13,381 nt of DNA from assembly GCA_965372385.1 (NCBI GenBank), contig CBDVCD010000068.1, positions 1-13,381 of the forward strand, read 5' to 3'. Shown here piece after piece: positions 1-6,677 of this stretch (within the stretch, counting starts at the first letter, position 1; each line of letters opens with the position of its first letter). The stretch comes from JASJBU01 sp965372385 (GTDB taxonomy: Bacteria > Pseudomonadota > Gammaproteobacteria > Chromatiales > Chromatiaceae). Made by a program: the position numbers and the translations under genes. The notes below the pieces were generated by a model. It did no database searches and was not told the DNA's origin. It saw only the letters and a list, made by a program, of their open reading frames with translations.

Positions 1-1
1 G

Positions 2-277
2 GTGACTTACCTGGTGCTTGCCTTCCTGGTCGTGGGGTGTCTCTTCATTGGTGACTGGACCTTGGTTGGTGAGACGGAGGGCAAGCGGCGGGCGCTGGCG
101 GTATCGACGGCGATTCGAAATATTCCCCTGGCCTTCCTGATTGCCAGCTCCAGCTTTCCGGATTCGGCTGTCGGGCCGGTCACACTGGTCTTCTCGGTAT
201 TCACCATGCTGCTTTCCGTGCTGTACGGGAAACTGCAAAGGCCCCGGCGTCCGCGATCGCAATTATCTCGGCGGTGA
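2..277 (+). CDS. Bile acid:sodium symporter-like transporter, C-terminal end (5' end outside window)
   Basis: This is the last 91 codons of an integral membrane transporter whose beginning lies before the window, so the GTG at the edge need not be a start. Two hydrophobic stretches are visible, residues 2-17 and about 41-74. Between them is an RxALAVSTAIRNIPLAFLIAS segment followed by an FPDSAV motif. That pattern of a basic loop, a T-A-x-R-N motif, a helix and then an FP motif is typical of the last helices of the BASS family (bile acid:Na+ and related organic anion symporters). The tail is short, Arg-rich and presumably cytoplasmic. The gene converges on the minus-strand TPR gene with only 20 bp between the stop codons and no convincing terminator. 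The substrate cannot be inferred. The family call is from motif appearance only, so an unrelated transporter is possible. Confidence 0.55.
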   Translation: MTYLVLAFLVVGCLFIGDWTLVGETEGKRRALAVSTAIRNIPLAFLIASSSFPDSAVGPVTLVFSVFTMLLSVLYGKLQRPRRPRSQLSRR

Positions 278-297
278 CTGACGTCGCAGTCCGATCA

Positions 298-2034
298 CTA
301 CTCGGCTTCCAATGCACGTATCCGGGCCAACAAACGCTCTGCCTCCTCTGGCTCTTTGTGCCAACGCCGAATCCACTCTTTCCAGGAAAAGCCGTCCTTG
401 TACATGTTTAGCGTCTTGAGATTTTCTCGTGCCTCGTCGATGCGCCCGAGATACGCATAGGTTGCCGTCAGATAACATTGTATGTGGGCGCCGAAGGGAC
501 CACCGCGCTCGATGTTGCGCCGAAAGGCATCCAAAGCCTCTGGGTACTTGCCCGCATGAAAGTTGGCCATCCCAAGGATATTCAGGTAAGGCGTTCGCGG
601 AGCCAGCGGGTCCAGACGCAGGGCGCGTTTCGCATAATCGATACCTTTATCGGCTTCTCCGGAACTCAAAAGTACCGCGGCATGGTAGACGGAGACGTAG
701 GGATCGTTGGGTCGTGTCTCGATGGCCTTGCCTGAAGCGGCCAGGGCCTTGTCGAAATCCCTGCGTGATTGATACGCAAGTGCCTGTGTGCTGTACGCCA
801 GTCCGAAGGAGGGGTCCAGCTCCAGCGCACGCCCCGACAGCTCGAAGGATTTGAGTGTGTCCTCTTCGGGCGATTCGCTCCTTCCCCAGAAGGCCATGAA
901 TGCATGGGTGTAGGCTGCACCCGCGTATCCGCCGGCATAGCCGGGGTCGAGCTCGATCACGCGTTCGAAGGCGCGGCGGGCGGCCAGTAGTCGTCCAACA
1001 TCATTGGGAGGGTTCACCAGATCGAGTGCCTGCTTGTACAAGGCATAGGCCGCTGCATTTACCGAATTCCCCGGATGCGACCGTTCGCGTTCGTCACCGC
1101 GAAAACCGACGGCCATCCCCTCAACGATCTTGACCGCCAGCTCATCCTGTAGCGCGAGGACTTCGGCGGGCTCGCGGTCGAAACGTTGAGCCCACACCTG
1201 GTTGCCCGATGTCGTCTCGTACAGTTGTGCTGTTACCCGCAGCTGATCTTGCGCGCCGCGGATGCTGCCGTAGAGGACATGGGTCACCCCCAGCTCACGG
1301 AGTATCTGCTGCGGGGTTGCTTTCCTCTCCAGGTAAGGCAGCACCGACGAGAGCGCGATGATGTCGATTCCGGAGAGCTTGGAAAGGTCGGTGATGATGT
1401 CTTCCGTCAGCCCGGCTGCCAGCTCTGTCCCGCTGGTGTCGGTGGTGGAGTCCTCGAACGGCAACACCGCTATGGAGGGCCTGCTCAGGACATTGCTCAC
1501 AGGCCGCTGAGTTTCATCTTGAAATATAAAAAGTGCCCAGACAATGAGTGCGGCTGCAACCAAAAAGAGGAGTACTCCGAAATGCGCCGGCCCCGGAGTG
1601 ACCCATCGCTGCCATGCGGGTGGCTCGGGAAGTGAGGAAGACGGTTGTTCAAGTTGACCCTCAGGCATTGCAAAGAGGGGCTCGAAGCTGGGTACGTAGC
1701 TGCCCTTGGGGATGTGGATGCGTATCGGGTCAGCGTGTCCCTCCATGGCGTAATAGAGATCCAAACGCCGGCGCAGCCGTCCCGCCTCGACCCGGACCAC
1801 GGTGCTGGTCTGTGCATGCTCCGGATCGTCGAACCCAAACACCTCGTTGGCGATGGTTACGCCCTTGATACGTCCGGCTCGGCCCGCGAGCGTCTCGTCG
1901 ACCACATAGCGGAGAAACTGCCGGGAGCGTTCGCAATCCGCAAATGCTTGATTCAAGAGTATGCGCTCAAGCTGAGCGACCACATCTGGGGGGGCCGCAT
2001 TGTCCTGCTGTGGATGGATTCTCATATAACTCAT
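298..2034 (-). CDS. Membrane-bound putative transcriptional regulator: N-terminal DNA-binding-like domain, TM, FlgO/TolB-N-like domain, TPRs
   Basis: A 578-residue single-pass membrane protein. Residues about 15-118 match the domain found at the front of many TPR or 'adenylate cyclase-like' proteins, with the marks ERSRQFLRYVVDETLAGR, VRVEAGRLRRRL and IHIPKGSYVPSFEP. It is thought to be a winged-helix-like DNA-binding module. One membrane helix spans about 152-172. Residues about 186-310 resemble the FlgO/TolB-N-like domain seen in CadC-type proteins, starting with SIAVLPFEDS and including GLTEDIITDLSKL, LGVTHVLYGSIRG and QVWAQRFDRE. The rest, about 325-575, is TPR-like helical repeats with ALELDP- and ALRLDP-type ends. 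The layout suggests a sensor with DNA binding in the cytoplasm and TPRs across the membrane, in the manner of CadC/ToxR. The start at 2034 has only a weak ribosome site, and an ATG three codons later is an alternative. It is divergent from rdhA, so control of that operon is plausible but inferred. Confidence 0.8.
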   Translation of the reverse strand: MSYMRIHPQQDNAAPPDVVAQLERILLNQAFADCERSRQFLRYVVDETLAGRAGRIKGVTIANEVFGFDDPEHAQTSTVVRVEAGRLRRRLDLYYAMEGHADPIRIHIPKGSYVPSFEPLFAMPEGQLEQPSSSLPEPPAWQRWVTPGPAHFGVLLFLVAAALIVWALFIFQDETQRPVSNVLSRPSIAVLPFEDSTTDTSGTELAAGLTEDIITDLSKLSGIDIIALSSVLPYLERKATPQQILRELGVTHVLYGSIRGAQDQLRVTAQLYETTSGNQVWAQRFDREPAEVLALQDELAVKIVEGMAVGFRGDERERSHPGNSVNAAAYALYKQALDLVNPPNDVGRLLAARRAFERVIELDPGYAGGYAGAAYTHAFMAFWGRSESPEEDTLKSFELSGRALELDPSFGLAYSTQALAYQSRRDFDKALAASGKAIETRPNDPYVSVYHAAVLLSSGEADKGIDYAKRALRLDPLAPRTPYLNILGMANFHAGKYPEALDAFRRNIERGGPFGAHIQCYLTATYAYLGRIDEARENLKTLNMYKDGFSWKEWIRRWHKEPEEAERLLARIRALEAE

Positions 2035-2049
2035 TGATTCTTGTCAGAC

Positions 2050-2064
2050 GTAACCTTTTGTTAC
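2050..2064. promoter_or_regulatory. Inverted repeat GTAAC-N5-GTTAC, possible operator
   Basis: A perfect 5-bp inverted repeat with a 5-bp spacer sits 16 bp upstream of the start codon of the minus-strand regulator gene. The geometry, about one helical turn between half-site centres, would suit a dimeric DNA-binding protein. Arms this short can arise by chance, and no function is shown. Confidence 0.25.
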
Positions 2065-2113
2065 TCACCACAAGTCACTCTAAACCATCCGCTGTTTCTG
2101 CTACAACACTTCT

Positions 2114-2133
2114 ATGCGCAACTGTTGGCGCAT
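2114..2133. promoter_or_regulatory. Inverted repeat upstream of rdhA, possible operator or leader hairpin
   Basis: Left arm ATGCGCAAC and right arm GTTGGCGCAT pair over nine or ten bases around a single T, with one bulged C. It lies about 75 bp upstream of the rdhA start codon, so it could be an operator over the promoter or a hairpin in the 5' leader. It has no T-run and is not a terminator. Confidence 0.3.
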
Positions 2134-2208
2134 GGAGTTCCCGAAAGGTGGGACGAGCGCCGGTTGCTAGCTTTGTGGCCGAATCCGAGAATTTGAGGGG
2201 TATCTTCA

Positions 2209-3723
2209 ATGAGCGACGAACGAGATAAAGCAAGCGGTTCCGTAACACCAGACGCTGATACCTCTAAGGCCGCCGAAGCAATACCAGGGCCCAGCGAACT
2301 GCTGGATGACCCGAGTCGGCGACTGTTTTTCAAGCGCGCCGCGGTGGGTGGGGGCGGTGCCCTGTTAGGCGGCGCCGCGGCCTACGGCGGCGCCAGGGTC
2401 TCGCTGGAGGGCCGACCGGTTGACGATTATCCCCTGATCGACGAAAAATTGTTCAAGCCTAAGGACCAGCGCGACACAGTGCTGAACTTTATCATGAGCA
2501 AGGCCCTGAACGAGAAGCACCCCGAGCGCAATGATCAGTACAATCGCCTGCAAAACAAGAATTTTGATTTCCTCAAGGGCTTTTCCGACATGTACGCCAA
2601 GCCCTGGGATAATACCAAGCCCGGTTATACGCAGATGGACCGGGCGCTGCAAAAGGCGGGATGGGAGCCTCTGGTGGTTGCCGGCAGCCGGTTTTCCGCC
2701 AATCTCCAGCCCAACACGCCACTGCATGCCTGGGACCAATCGGACGTGGAAAAGGAGCAGTATTCGTTCGAGAGCGAGAAGCAGGCGAGCGATGCCATCA
2801 AGAGCGCCGCCCGTGTATTTGGCGCGGTCAAGTGCGGTATCGCCCGGCGCGACAAACGCTGGGACTACGATCCCCTGTACGACATCGAAAATGAGAAGGA
2901 ACTCTCCTGGGAGAAGGACTTCCCCTTCGAGCCCAAGACGGTCATCGTCATGCTGGCCCCCATGGACTACGACTGCATGGCCACCGCGCCCGCCTGGACC
3001 GCCGATGCGACGGCCGCTGACGGTTATACGCAGATGAGTGTCAAGGCCAACCAGATGACGAAGTTCATCCGCGGCCTCGGCTACCATGCCGTCGGCGCTG
3101 GCAACGACCTGGGCAGCAGTGTCCCCTACGCCATTATGGCGGGGCTGGGCGAGGGTGGGCGCAATGGCGCCTTGCTTGCTCCAGGAGTGGGGCCGCGGGT
3201 GCGCATCATGAAGGTCTACACCGATCTGGATTTTGTCGAATACGACCGCCCCCACACCTGGGGCATGACCGAGTTCTGCCTCAGCTGCGGCAAGTGCGCC
3301 GAGGCCTGCCCCGCCGACGCCATTCCTTTGCCTGAAGACAAGAACGGTGGTTATGGTTTCGAACCCGCTTATGAGTTCAGCGATGAGCCGGGCTACACCT
3401 GGAACAACCATATCGGCATCAGGAAGTTCTATAGCGACGCCAAGAAGTGCTACAACTTCTGGGTCGAGAATGGCAGTGCCTGCGGGGCCTGCATCGCCGC
3501 CTGCACCTTCAATGAGCCGGACTACTGGCATCACGTCTTTATCATGGCGATCACCCCTTGGACGCCCGGTCCTCTGCACGCCTTGATGGCAGAATTACAC
3601 CCGGCATTCGGCTACGGCCATACTAATGATCCGGCAAAGGTCAAGAAGTTCTGGAAGAGTGGCGAGGGCATGCGCACCAATGTTGATTTGAAGAACAACA
3701 TCGGCACCTCGAACAAGAGTTAG
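2209..3723 (+). CDS. rdhA: Reductive dehalogenase catalytic subunit (corrinoid/Fe-S, Tat-exported)
   Basis: RdhA enzymes remove halogens reductively from organohalides using a cobamide and two iron-sulfur clusters. This 504-residue protein has a normal length for the family. A Tat signal is clear: S36-R37-R38-L-F-F-K42, then a Gly/Ala-rich hydrophobic stretch at about 44-65, preceded by an unusually long 35-residue polar leader. The ferredoxin-like part holds C357-x2-C360-x2-C363-x3-C367-P, then C414-x10-C425-x2-C428-x3-C432. Upstream are family marks: a GYTQM segment (Tyr273), IRGLGY, AGLGEGGRNG and VYTDLDF. Ribosome site GAGGGG lies eight bases before the ATG. The Tat signal plus downstream rdhB and rdhC point to the respiratory, membrane-associated class rather than the soluble catabolic NpRdhA class. 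The natural substrate cannot be told from sequence. A related corrinoid epoxyqueuosine reductase (QueG) is excluded by the Tat signal and the rdhB partner. Confidence 0.93.
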   Translation: MSDERDKASGSVTPDADTSKAAEAIPGPSELLDDPSRRLFFKRAAVGGGGALLGGAAAYGGARVSLEGRPVDDYPLIDEKLFKPKDQRDTVLNFIMSKALNEKHPERNDQYNRLQNKNFDFLKGFSDMYAKPWDNTKPGYTQMDRALQKAGWEPLVVAGSRFSANLQPNTPLHAWDQSDVEKEQYSFESEKQASDAIKSAARVFGAVKCGIARRDKRWDYDPLYDIENEKELSWEKDFPFEPKTVIVMLAPMDYDCMATAPAWTADATAADGYTQMSVKANQMTKFIRGLGYHAVGAGNDLGSSVPYAIMAGLGEGGRNGALLAPGVGPRVRIMKVYTDLDFVEYDRPHTWGMTEFCLSCGKCAEACPADAIPLPEDKNGGYGFEPAYEFSDEPGYTWNNHIGIRKFYSDAKKCYNFWVENGSACGACIAACTFNEPDYWHHVFIMAITPWTPGPLHALMAELHPAFGYGHTNDPAKVKKFWKSGEGMRTNVDLKNNIGTSNKS

Positions 3724-3742
3724 GGAATCTGGAGGATTAATT

Positions 3743-4030
3743 ATGGAACTGATGCAGTGGTTTTTCATGGGGGTCCTGTTTACCTTGAGCGTTTTTGCCC
3801 TGGCCTATCTGTCAATGATCGTGAAGTTGGAGTGGTATACCTGGGCAAGCCTCATAACGGGTGTTGTCGCAGTACTGTTTGGTATCGGCTGGGCTGGCGC
3901 CTCATTCCTTGAAGGCTACCCGCAATCCGGCTCGATGGCATTGGTCTTTTTCAGTGGTAGCGGTGTGATATGGATGACCCTGACCTGGCGTTATCTGGTG
4001 GCGCCGATCTTGGGCAAAGACGCAAAGTAA
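3743..4030 (+). CDS. rdhB: Reductive dehalogenase membrane anchor subunit
   Basis: A 95-residue, strongly hydrophobic protein with three predicted membrane helices at about 3-26, 31-54 and 65-86. It starts 19 bp after rdhA with ribosome site GGAGG at 3731-3735, seven bases before the ATG. Size, helix number and position directly behind rdhA match RdhB, which tethers the exported catalytic subunit to the outer face of the cytoplasmic membrane. The loop before helix 3 holds an E-G-Y-P segment followed by a small-residue-rich helix. This is similar to the glutamate-containing loop of other RdhBs, though sequence conservation in this family is low. The call rests largely on context. It is very likely co-transcribed with rdhA. 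Confidence 0.85.
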   Translation: MELMQWFFMGVLFTLSVFALAYLSMIVKLEWYTWASLITGVVAVLFGIGWAGASFLEGYPQSGSMALVFFSGSGVIWMTLTWRYLVAPILGKDAK

Positions 4031-4043
4031 TCCGACAGAAATA

Positions 4044-4120
4044 TAGGTTGGGCTGAGGAACGAAGCCCAACGACGGATTCCGGTGCCGGTTGTTGGGCTT
4101 CGCATGCTCAGCCCAACCTA
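4044..4120. repeat. REP-like nested palindromic repeat between rdhB and rdhC
   Basis: Two arms (4044-4071 and 4092-4120) are inverted copies of each other, matching over about 25 of 28-29 positions. Each arm is also a hairpin of its own, with TTGGGCT (4048-4054) pairing with AGCCCAA (4064-4070), and TTGGGCT (4093-4099) with AGCCCAA (4110-4116). The outer ends read TAGGTTGGGCTGAG and CTCAGCCCAACCTA. This layout, an inverted pair of small hairpins in intergenic space, is that of REP/BIME-type elements, and TTGGGCT-type repeats of this look are familiar from gammaproteobacterial genomes. It begins 13 bp after rdhB and ends right before the rdhC ribosome site, so it would form a strong stem within the operon mRNA. 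Multi-copy status cannot be tested here. Confidence 0.8.
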
Positions 4121-4134
4121 CGAGAGGAGGACAA

Positions 4135-5340
4135 ATGGCAGCTGTGAGCAACTCAACATCCATCCCTTGGGGCAGGCTGATTCCGGCACTCGCCTACGTG
4201 CTGTTGGTGGTGGCCTTCGTCATCGGCCAGATCGCCGCGCAGATGGATTACGAGGCGCTGTTGCAGAAGCAGATGCCAGACGTGGAACTCACCCGCTCCC
4301 AGGTCAACAAGGAACTGCCTATCGTCTACCGCATGCTGAAGGACGATGAGGAGTCGCCCGACGTAGTGGTCATGGCCGAAGGCGAGGGTTACGGCGGTCC
4401 CCTGGTGGTGGGCGTCCGCGCCCGGCGCACCGAGGACGGGGCGCGGGTGAACGAGATCCTGCTGCTGGACCACAAGGAGACGCCGTCCTTCGTTCAGCGT
4501 ATCGAGAATAAATATTTCTTCCGCCAGTTTGCGGGCAAGAGCGTGACCGATGATTTTATCGTTGGCGATGATATCGACGCGGTCTCGGGCGCCACCGTCT
4601 CGTCGGCGGGATTTACCACGGCGGTGCGCGAGGCGGTGCATCTGGGCGCCGTGCAGCACCTGAAGCTGGATCGCACCTGGCAGGAGCCGGTCTGGCGCAT
4701 CGGCGCCAACGAGGGGATCCTGCTGGCCCTGTTTGCGCTGGCCTTTTTCGGCTCCTATCGCAAAGACAAGGCGGGGAAATACGCCCGTTACATCGTCATG
4801 GCGGGCGCTCTGGTCTTCGTCGGTTTCTACGCCAACGTGTCGGTGAACCTGGGCAATCTGGCGGGCATCTTCATGGGCTACATCCCCAGCCCGAAGGAAC
4901 ATCCCATGTGGTGGATCATGATGGTCGGAGTGCTCGGCAGCGTTGTCGTGCTGGGACGCAACATCTACTGCCGGCACCTCTGTCCGTTCATGGTGGTGCA
5001 GGACCTGCTGCAGAAGGTGAGCGGCATCCGGCTGCGGATCCGTTCGGATCTGCAAAAAAAGGCCCGGACCCTGATCCTCTCCCTGAGCTGGGTGGCGCTG
5101 ATGCTGATCTTTCTCTCCGCCCACCCGGCCCTGGGCTCCTACGAGCCCTTCGCCATGATGTTCTCCCTCGAAGGCTTGGGCATCCAGTGGTACATCCTGC
5201 CGGCGGCGCTGCTCGGCGCCTTCTTCGTACCCAGCTTCTGGTGCCGGCTGTTCTGCCCGGTGGGTCAGTTCTTGAATGAGATCGTGCGGCTGCGCCGGGC
5301 GGTTCGCGACCGGCTGACGGGCAGCAGAAAGAGAGGCTAA
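4135..5340 (+). CDS. rdhC: RdhC-like membrane flavoprotein (FMN-binding domain plus NosR-type CX3CP motifs)
   Basis: A 401-residue NosR/NirI/RdhC-family protein. The start at 4135 is chosen because GAGGAGG at 4124-4130 sits four bases upstream. An in-frame ATG at 4090 lies inside the repeat and has no ribosome site. Helix 1 spans about 12-34, then an extracytoplasmic FMN-binding domain of about 40-185 with a GYGG motif near 86-89 and the flavin-attachment motif D148-A-V-S-G-A-T154, where Thr154 would carry FMN. Five further helices lie at about 192-208, 217-236, 257-276, 311-330 and 350-368. Two cytoplasmic-side CX3CP motifs are present, C279-R-H-L-C283-P and C370-R-L-F-C374-P. The C-terminal ferredoxin domain of NosR is absent, as in RdhC. 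Likely roles are electron transfer from the quinol pool to RdhA or a part in its maturation. The family's role is still debated, and some rdh loci lack it. Confidence 0.87.
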   Translation: MAAVSNSTSIPWGRLIPALAYVLLVVAFVIGQIAAQMDYEALLQKQMPDVELTRSQVNKELPIVYRMLKDDEESPDVVVMAEGEGYGGPLVVGVRARRTEDGARVNEILLLDHKETPSFVQRIENKYFFRQFAGKSVTDDFIVGDDIDAVSGATVSSAGFTTAVREAVHLGAVQHLKLDRTWQEPVWRIGANEGILLALFALAFFGSYRKDKAGKYARYIVMAGALVFVGFYANVSVNLGNLAGIFMGYIPSPKEHPMWWIMMVGVLGSVVVLGRNIYCRHLCPFMVVQDLLQKVSGIRLRIRSDLQKKARTLILSLSWVALMLIFLSAHPALGSYEPFAMMFSLEGLGIQWYILPAALLGAFFVPSFWCRLFCPVGQFLNEIVRLRRAVRDRLTGSRKRG

Positions 5341-5344
5341 CAGC

Positions 5345-5575
5345 ATGGCAAAAAAACAGGAAAAACCCTGGCAGTACAAATTCAGCTTCGCACTCTCGCT
5401 GGTGATGCTGGCCCTGGTGCTCGGTTACTTCGTCCAGTCATTTCTGGAGATCCGCAAGGTACAGCCGGTGCGGGTGGCGATAGAACGCATCAGCGATTCG
5501 CGTAGCGGGGCGCCAGAGGCTTTCCTGGACGCTCCGGCGGCACCAACCGATGAGAAAGGGACCGTCGTCGAATAA
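5345..5575 (+). CDS. Small single-helix membrane protein at the end of the rdh operon
   Basis: A 76-residue protein starting four bases after the rdhC stop, with GAGAGG at 5331-5336 as ribosome site, so it is almost certainly translated from the rdh transcript. Residues 1-12 are basic (MAKKQEKPWQYK), a single membrane helix runs about 13-33, and the remaining 43 residues are polar, ending in an Ala/Pro-rich acidic tail. The positive-inside rule puts the short N-terminus in the cytoplasm and the tail outside, on the same side as RdhA. I do not recognise a family. It could be an accessory subunit or assembly factor for the RdhAB complex, but that is inference from position alone. Codon use looks like that of rdhC. 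Confidence 0.75.
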   Translation: MAKKQEKPWQYKFSFALSLVMLALVLGYFVQSFLEIRKVQPVRVAIERISDSRSGAPEAFLDAPAAPTDEKGTVVE

Positions 5576-5710
5576 GCAACTACGCCAGAGACACCATGCC
5601 GCCAGGTCCAGGATGTATGTCAAAGAGTCCATTCGGTTGTAAAAGTAAGGGGCAGCGATCGGCAGACTGGTTTCAGAGGTGGGTATCTGACAACTCAGGG
5701 AGATCCTTGA

Positions 5711-5971
5711 ATGATTCTCCGAATCGTAGAGCGTTTTCCGAAATACCGTAGCCACCTGCTGAACGCGCTTGGGCGTGACGGTGTGATGGCCGAGCTTTGC
5801 GAGGACTACGACACGGTCGTGGTGGCTTTGGAGATCGAGGAAACGCGCACCGGCAAAGGGGTGGAAAAGTCGCGGGAAACCTACCGGGAATTGATGCGGC
5901 TTAAACGGGAACTGGAATACGAGTTGCTGGAAAGATTGGCGACCTCCGACGAACCGGAGGCTGAGGGGTAA
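5711..5971 (+). CDS. Small charged helical protein, unrecognised (possible distant DUF465/YdcH resemblance)
   Basis: An 86-residue soluble protein with AGGGAG at 5697-5702 about eight bases before the ATG. The sequence has an FPKYR motif near the start, LCEDYD in the middle (about 29-34), and a C-terminal amphipathic, highly charged helix (about 55-78, with RELMRLKRELEYELLERL). The order FP-x-YR, L-x-DYD, then an LK-rich final helix recalls the small DUF465/YdcH helical-hairpin proteins, but it is longer in the middle and I regard the link as weak. It follows the rdh operon after 135 bp with no visible terminator, so read-through is possible. Function unknown. Confidence 0.6.
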   Translation: MILRIVERFPKYRSHLLNALGRDGVMAELCEDYDTVVVALEIEETRTGKGVEKSRETYRELMRLKRELEYELLERLATSDEPEAEG

Positions 5972-5980
5972 TTGGGATTC

Positions 5981-6331
5981 ATGTTAATCCCCTCTCCTTG
6001 CGCGCTGGAACCCCTGGCGGGGCTGGAGCTTCGGTCTCAGCCACAGCAAGGTCCGTTCACCTTTACTATCAGGGGCGGTGGTTGGTACCTTGGTGGCTGG
6101 TGGGGATCGGGGCGCTACCGTAGATACCGTCGAGGTTACCGTGCCGGACGCCGTCAGTCCTCACACAACAACAGCTACCGCAGCCAGAGCAACAAGAGGC
6201 GGGTCAAAATTGGATCTGCCATGACAAGCAGGCGCGCCAAGGCATCGACCACGGGCAAGCGAGCAAACAACGTGTTCGCCGACAGTGCTGTTTCATTTTT
6301 ATCAGACAAATTTTTTTGGAGAGAGACATGA
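5981..6331 (+). CDS. Doubtful ORF with a Gly/Trp and Arg/Tyr-rich segment
   Basis: An open frame that continues to a TGA overlapping the next gene's ATG (ATGA at 6328-6331). The ATG at 5981 has GAGGGG twelve bases upstream, and a TTG at 5972 is an alternative. The predicted 116 residues contain a glycine/tryptophan stretch (GGGWYLGGWWGSG), then RYRRYRRGYRAGRR encoded by three TACCGT units (6116, 6125, 6137) spaced by multiples of three, then a basic Ser/Asn-rich tail. I recognise no family and see no signal peptide or catalytic motif. In-frame repeats and the 4-nt overlap favour real coding. The odd composition and weak start favour a decayed fragment. If it is not a gene, 5972-6327 is otherwise empty. 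Confidence 0.3.
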   Translation: MLIPSPCALEPLAGLELRSQPQQGPFTFTIRGGGWYLGGWWGSGRYRRYRRGYRAGRRQSSHNNSYRSQSNKRRVKIGSAMTSRRAKASTTGKRANNVFADSAVSFLSDKFFWRET

Positions 6332-6606
6332 TTGAATCGTCGAGGGATACGGGTACTCTTACGGTGTTGCTGCAGCGGCTGGAGACGCAAAGGCTTCCAC
6401 GCATACTGGCGTTGAAGGAGAAAGTGGATCGAGGTGAGCTTCTAAGTGATACGGACATCGCTTTTCTCGAAGAGGCCTTCTCCGATGCCAGACAAATCAA
6501 GCCAATCCTTGACAGAAATCCTAAATACCAAGACTTGGCCATGCGTGTATTTACGCTCTACAAGGAGATTACGGACAGAGCGCTTGAGAATGAAAAATCG
6601 TCGTAA
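6328..6606 (+). CDS. Small helical hypothetical protein
   Basis: A 92-residue soluble protein starting at the ATG at 6328, supported by GGAG at 6318-6321 six bases upstream. A TTG at 6316 in the same frame lies within that site and is less likely. The sequence is almost all charged amphipathic helix: TVLLQRLETQRLPRILALKE, then KVDRGELLSDTDIAFLEEAF, then a final segment holding PKYQDLAMRVFTLYKEIT. No cofactor or membrane motif is visible. The compact, well-balanced composition and good ribosome site support a real gene. I do not recognise the family. It may be coupled to the preceding doubtful ORF through the ATGA overlap. Confidence 0.6.
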   Translation: MIESSRDTGTLTVLLQRLETQRLPRILALKEKVDRGELLSDTDIAFLEEAFSDARQIKPILDRNPKYQDLAMRVFTLYKEITDRALENEKSS

Positions 6607-6677
6607 TCTTTGGATAATTTATTTTTTCCGCGACCCTAACTATGTCACTCGCTGAATAAAAACCCGGGAAGAAACCT

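Larger units (their letters stand above)
2035..2208. promoter_or_regulatory. Divergent intergenic region between the TPR regulator gene and rdhA
   Basis: This 174-bp stretch must hold the promoters for both the minus-strand regulator and the plus-strand dehalogenase operon. It has no credible ORF. Two small inverted repeats (2050-2064 and 2114-2133) are the only structured elements I see. The rdhA ribosome site is GAGGGG at 2195-2200, eight bases before the ATG. I could not find a strong sigma-70 -35/-10 pair or the TTAAT-N4-ATTAA dehalobox known from RdhK-controlled operons. Confidence 0.6.

Noticed and set aside
2033..2047. Possible FNR/CRP-type site near TTGAT
   Set aside because: Only one half-site matches. 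The second half does not read ATCAA.
2125..2142. Possible sigma-54 promoter (TTGGCGC-like) upstream of rdhA
   Set aside because: The GG element is present but the matching GC at the -12 position is missing, so it does not fit the consensus.
2365..3579. 404-codon open frame on the minus strand opposite rdhA
   Set aside because: It is an antisense shadow of a high-GC coding gene: composition is repetitive Gly/Val/Ala/Leu, no motif is recognisable, and rdhA on the other strand is certain.
4153..5379. 408-codon open frame on the minus strand opposite rdhC
   Set aside because: His/Gln-rich sequence with no fold-like pattern, fully overlapping a gene with clear motifs.
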